Below, one piece after another: positions 6,844 to 9,246 of a DNA stretch of 9,246 nucleotides (positions are counted from its first letter, which is position 1; every line of letters starts with the position of its first letter). The stretch comes from an uncultured Solirubrobacteraceae bacterium (lineage in GTDB: Bacteria; Actinomycetota; Thermoleophilia; Solirubrobacterales; Solirubrobacteraceae). Position numbers and translations under genes: made by a program. A model generated the notes under the pieces. It saw nothing but the letters and a program-made list of their open reading frames with translations, was not told the origin of the DNA and ran no database searches. The stretch is taken from positions 1-9,246 of the forward strand of contig CADCVT010000371.1 in the NCBI GenBank assembly GCA_902806215.1, given 5' to 3'.

Positions 6844-7574
6844 TCGCGGGACCGCCAGCGCAGCTTGGTGCGCAGCAGGCGTGCGTCCTCGCCCTCGGGG
6901 ACGACGCGCAGCGCCCGGCCGCCGGGGAGAAGGGCGAACCCGCTGACGTCCGCCGGGCCGGGCGCGTCCTCGCGCCGGCCTGTGCGGAGGCTCACCCGGT
7001 GGGCGCCGCGGTCGTACCAGCCGACGTGCCCGTCGGCGAACGAGAGGCCGACGACGCCCGCTCGCTCGGTGACCGTGCGCGAGCGGCCGGTGTCGATGTC
7101 GGTGAGCGTCACGCCCGCGCGGGAGGCGATCGCGAGGGTCCTGCCGTGCAGCTCGACGTCGGTGATCGCGCGTGCGCGCGCGATGACGCGTCCGTGCACG
7201 AGGACGTCGTCGCCGACGACCCACGCGATCGTCCCGGCCGCGGTCGTCGCGAGCCGCCCGGCCCCGACGCGGCGAGGCGGCCCACCGTCGGCGGAGAGGG
7301 CCAGGATCTCGCCGCCGCTCGCGACGACCACGCGGCCGTCGCCGACGTCGGCGCGGAACGGCTCGTCGCTCGGCGGGAAGGGGAGCCGGGCCGTCCGCCC
7401 GCCGCGCTCGACGGTCAGCCGAAAGGCGTCGCGCCGCAGGTCGTACGAGCTGAACAGCACGACGCCGTTGTCGGCACGCACCTCTGACCCCGACGCCGGC
7501 ACGGCGGGCCCGCCGAACGCGACCGCGGCGGCGACGGCGGAGAGGAACGTTCCGAACACCTCCGGGGAACGCAC
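6840..7574 (-). CDS. Small secreted beta-propeller-like protein of unknown function
   Basis: I do not recognise a specific family. From a GTG at 7574 the protein has 244 residues: an Ala-rich hydrophobic stretch at about 6-24 that resembles a signal peptide, then repeated short beta-strand modules (GRVVVASGGEILALSADG, GTIAWVVGDDVLVHG, GRTLAIASRAGVTLTDIDTG, GHVGWYDRGAHRVSLRTG). These resemble blades of a WD40/TolB/PQQ-type propeller, with about four or five blades visible, fewer than a full ring. There are no cysteines and no obvious catalytic motif. The start is uncertain: another GTG at 7559 follows, no well-spaced Shine-Dalgarno is seen, and the frame stays open into the repeat array, so automated starts inside the array would be spurious. 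Its stop shares CTAG with the convergent ceramidase-like gene. Any promoter must lie in or beside the array, or transcription reads through from the ATPase gene. Confidence 0.7.
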   Translation of the reverse strand: MRSPEVFGTFLSAVAAAVAFGGPAVPASGSEVRADNGVVLFSSYDLRRDAFRLTVERGGRTARLPFPPSDEPFRADVGDGRVVVASGGEILALSADGGPPRRVGAGRLATTAAGTIAWVVGDDVLVHGRVIARARAITDVELHGRTLAIASRAGVTLTDIDTGRSRTVTERAGVVGLSFADGHVGWYDRGAHRVSLRTGRREDAPGPADVSGFALLPGGRALRVVPEGEDARLLRTKLRWRSRD

Positions 7575-7584
7575 AGAACGAGCC

Positions 7585-7797
7585 CAAGGTCGCGGCTCGT
7601 GAGGGGACAGTCCCCGCACAAAGTCCCGGTTTGTGCGGGGACAGTCCCCGCACAAGGTCCCGGTTTGTGTGGGGACAGTCCCCGCACGAGGTCCCGGTTT
7701 GTGTGGGGACAGTCCCCGCACGAGGTCCCGGTTTGTGTGGGGACAGTCCCCGCACAAGGTCCCGGTTTGGGTGGGGACAGTCCCCTCACAAGGTCGC
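7585..7797. repeat. 34-bp tandem array of six perfect 13-bp palindromes with palindromic spacers
   Basis: The invariant palindrome GGGGACAGTCCCC starts at 7603, 7637, 7671, 7705, 7739 and 7773, an exact 34-bp period. Between copies lie 21-base spacers of the form GCACAAA, loop GTCCCGG, TTTGTGC, themselves inverted repeats. The palindrome is identical in all six copies while the spacers differ at a few positions; the third and fourth units are identical throughout. Degenerate spacer fragments flank the array on both sides (7585-7602 matches 14 of 18 bases of a spacer; 7786-7797 keeps CACAAGGTC). The array fills the whole gap between the ATPase stop and the propeller gene. It could be a REP/BIME-like element, a multi-site operator or a stack of RNA hairpins acting as a terminator; no transposase gene is present. 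It is open in several frames, but that is a by-product of the repeat. Confidence 0.93.
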
Positions 7798-8658
7798 TTC
7801 GAGGGCCTCCGCGAGCCGTTCGAGGTCGGCTCCTCCGGTGGCTCCCACGGGTGCGAAGGGGAGGACGGCGTCGGGTGTCAGGCGCCGGAGCTGCTCCTGC
7901 TGCTCTCGTGCTCTCGCGTGGGCGACGAGCGCGAGCCGGGCCGCCGGGCCGGAGGCCGCGGCGAGACGGGACGCCTCCTCGTCGTCGAACCGGTCGGGCC
8001 GGACGGCGTTGGCGACGACGAGGTCGAGGCGGTCGCCGAGCTCGTCGCGCAGGAACGCGGTCTCGTTGACCGGCATCTCCTCGGGCGTGGCCACGACGAC
8101 GACGCCGGTCTGCGAACGGTCCTCGAGCGTCGCCTGGATGACGCCGGCCTGGCGCGCCACCGGCCCGGCGGCGGCGACCTCGGCGAACGTCCGCGGCGCG
8201 TTGAGCAGCGCCAGGCCGTGACCGGTCGCCGGCGCGTCGACCACCACGAGGTCGTACGGCTCCGCGCCGGGCGTGCGCCGGTCGGGCTGCGCGAGCTCCC
8301 ACAGCTTGCCGACGGTGAGCAGCTCCCGCATGCCCGGCGTCGCGGCGGCGAGGTACCCGAAGATCCGCGACCCCTTGAGCACCTCGGCCAGCGGCCTGGA
8401 GAGCTGGTCCTCCAGGTACTCCTCCATCGCCGCCTGCGGGTCGACCGACAGCGCGAACAGGCCGTCGGCGAGCTCTGACTCCGCGAAGCCGCCCGAGGCG
8501 CCGCCCGACAGCGCCCGGTGCACGTCGTCGCGCGCGGCCACCTCGGCCACGATCGTCCGGCGACCCCGCCGCGCGGCGACCATCCCGAGCGCCGCCGCGA
8601 CCGCGGACTTCCCGACGCCGCCCTTGCCGGTGACGAAGACGAGCCGCTTGTCGAGCAC
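7786..8658 (-). CDS. ArsA/Get3-like ATPase (MinD/ParA-type deviant Walker A family)
   Basis: This 290-residue cytoplasmic P-loop ATPase belongs to the ArsA/Get3 branch. The deviant Walker A GKGGVGKS is at 11-18, with the signature lysine at 12 and the Walker lysine at 17. The switch II motif DAPATGH is at 141-147, and TPEEMPVNET at 190-199 matches the conserved TPE block of the family. It has one ATPase domain and so would act as a dimer. It lacks the long tail and obvious metalloid-binding cysteines of arsenite pump ATPases (no Cys is visible), so arsenite efflux is unlikely. Actinobacterial relatives (for example the Rv3679/Rv3680 pair) usually come as two adjacent paralogues; no partner follows here. 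The GTG start overlaps the cupin stop by one base (TAGTG), indicating an operon. The TGA stop lies at the edge of the palindrome array, and the final residues are encoded by a spacer-like repeat sequence. Confidence 0.88.
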   Translation of the reverse strand: MLDKRLVFVTGKGGVGKSAVAAALGMVAARRGRRTIVAEVAARDDVHRALSGGASGGFAESELADGLFALSVDPQAAMEEYLEDQLSRPLAEVLKGSRIFGYLAAATPGMRELLTVGKLWELAQPDRRTPGAEPYDLVVVDAPATGHGLALLNAPRTFAEVAAAGPVARQAGVIQATLEDRSQTGVVVVATPEEMPVNETAFLRDELGDRLDLVVANAVRPDRFDDEEASRLAAASGPAARLALVAHARAREQQEQLRRLTPDAVLPFAPVGATGGADLERLAEALEATL

Positions 8659-9246
8659 TACGACGGCGGCTCGCCGTCCCAGTAGTCCAGGGACTCGTCG
8701 ATGCGGACGCGCAGGCCAAACGCACGGATGGCGAGCTTGCGCGACCGCGGGTACCAGATCGTGTCGCGGGGATCGCGCTGCCCGTAGGCGAGGAAGGTGA
8801 GGCCCTCCTCGCTCGCCCGCAGGCAGTGGGCGACGCCCTCGCCGGCGGGCATCGCGAAGATCGATCCGGCGCGCACGGGCTCCTCCTCGTCGCCGATCAC
8901 GGCGACCCCGGACCCGGCGAGCACCGCGAACAGCTCCTCCTCCGCGCTGTGCGCGTGCGGCGGCGCCGACTCCTTGCCGGCCGCGACGACGATGTGAGCG
9001 ATCCCCGTCACCGCGGAACCCGCCGCGCGCCCGAGATCGCGCCGCCAGGTGCCGGGACGGCCGTGGATCCCCTCCCGGGCCTCGACGTCGTCGACGCTCA
9101 CGATCCGGTCCGGCCGCGGCGACGGCTCGCCGAGCTCGACCCGCCCAGCGGCGGTCTCGCGCTCGTACGGACGCGGCGGGCCCAGCGCCTCGACCCACGT
9201 GTCGACGATTCGCACGATCCCCGCGCGCACGAGGTGCGTCGCACCC
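8658..9246 (-). CDS. Cupin-domain protein (COG3837-like), possibly truncated at the window edge
   Basis: The frame is open to the window edge. The first start in the window is GTG at 9230, giving 190 residues, but five more in-frame codons precede it, so the gene may extend beyond the window. Counting from that GTG, a single cupin barrel lies at about 75-150. Cupin motif 1 is intact: Gly85, His92-x-His94, Glu99 and Gly106. Motif 2 is Gly122 to PAG (128-130) and His135, so a metal site is likely. The C-terminus ends in LDYWDGE, a signature I associate with COG3837-type cupins, often annotated as sugar or transcriptional-regulator-like cupins without known reaction. The N-terminal 70 residues match nothing I recognise. 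The stop codon overlaps the ATPase GTG by one base, so the two are probably co-translated. The function is unknown. Confidence 0.82.
   Translation of the reverse strand, partial: GATHLVRAGIVRIVDTWVEALGPPRPYERETAAGRVELGEPSPRPDRIVSVDDVEAREGIHGRPGTWRRDLGRAAGSAVTGIAHIVVAAGKESAPPHAHSAEEELFAVLAGSGVAVIGDEEEPVRAGSIFAMPAGEGVAHCLRASEEGLTFLAYGQRDPRDTIWYPRSRKLAIRAFGLRVRIDESLDYWDGEPPS

Noticed and set aside
1123..7755. A very long open frame on the minus strand (over 2200 codons) spanning most of the window.
   Set aside because: It is open because of high GC content. Only its last 303 codons (the sigma factor) read as a real protein; the rest is antisense or out of frame to well-supported genes.
7603..7785. 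CRISPR array.
   Set aside because: The spacers are nearly identical to each other and palindromic, the conserved part is only 13 bp, and no cas genes are present. It is a tandem repeat.
7598..7790. Repetitive peptides (RGLSPHKPG, GTVPTQTGT, CGDCPHTNRD) as a protein N-terminus or small proteins.
   Set aside because: A 34-bp period shifts frame each unit, so the same three peptides appear in every frame. They are a by-product of the DNA repeat; the propeller gene most likely starts at GTG 7574 or 7559.
7585..7797. A 9-bp direct repeat CAAGGTCGC flanking the array (7585-7593 and 7789-7797) as a target-site duplication.
   Set aside because: Both copies align with the array's own spacer sequence, so they are better explained as degenerate edge units.

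Overview
The window is about 70% GC by eye. It uses GTG starts, packs genes with 1-4 base overlaps, and carries secreted enzymes with actinobacterial-type signal peptides. With an ECF41 sigma factor and an ArsA/Get3-like ATPase this suggests an actinobacterium, plausibly of the Solirubrobacter/Conexibacter type (Thermoleophilia). The placement is an inference from style and gene content, since there is no rRNA or tRNA in the window.

Layout from left to right. Positions 1-1208 (+) hold the 3' part of a family 31 glycoside hydrolase whose last 86 bases overlap, tail to tail, an ECF41-type sigma factor (1123-2034, -). The sigma gene is translationally coupled (GTGA overlap) behind an NAD-dependent epimerase-like SDR gene (2031-2957, -). 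Only 52 bp separate that pair from a divergent zinc alcohol/polyol dehydrogenase (3010-4002, +), which is followed by a secreted neutral-ceramidase-like zinc enzyme (4045-6843, +). The ceramidase-like gene meets a convergent gene for a small secreted beta-propeller-like protein (6840-7574, -) at one shared CTAG. Upstream of that gene lies a striking array of six invariant 13-bp palindromes at an exact 34-bp period (7603-7785). An ArsA/Get3-like ATPase (7786-8658, -) and a cupin protein (8658 to the window edge, -), overlapping by one base, complete the window.

How the genes work together. The epimerase-sigma pair looks like a complete ECF41 module. The sigma factor carries the three hallmark motifs WLPEP, DGGGK and NPDKL. 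The short region upstream of the epimerase contains TGTCACA-N16-CGTC, which matches the ECF41 target promoter as I recall it, so the operon is probably autoregulated and nearly leaderless. The ceramidase-like protein and the propeller protein are both predicted to be exported. The ATPase-cupin pair is a separate operon whose stop codon lies inside the edge of the repeat array.

Most worth a second look are the 34-bp hairpin array, the in-window cognate promoter of the ECF41 module, and the ceramidase-like enzyme, which keeps its zinc ligands but has lost the usual serine motif. I see no convincing evidence of a wholly new multi-gene system.
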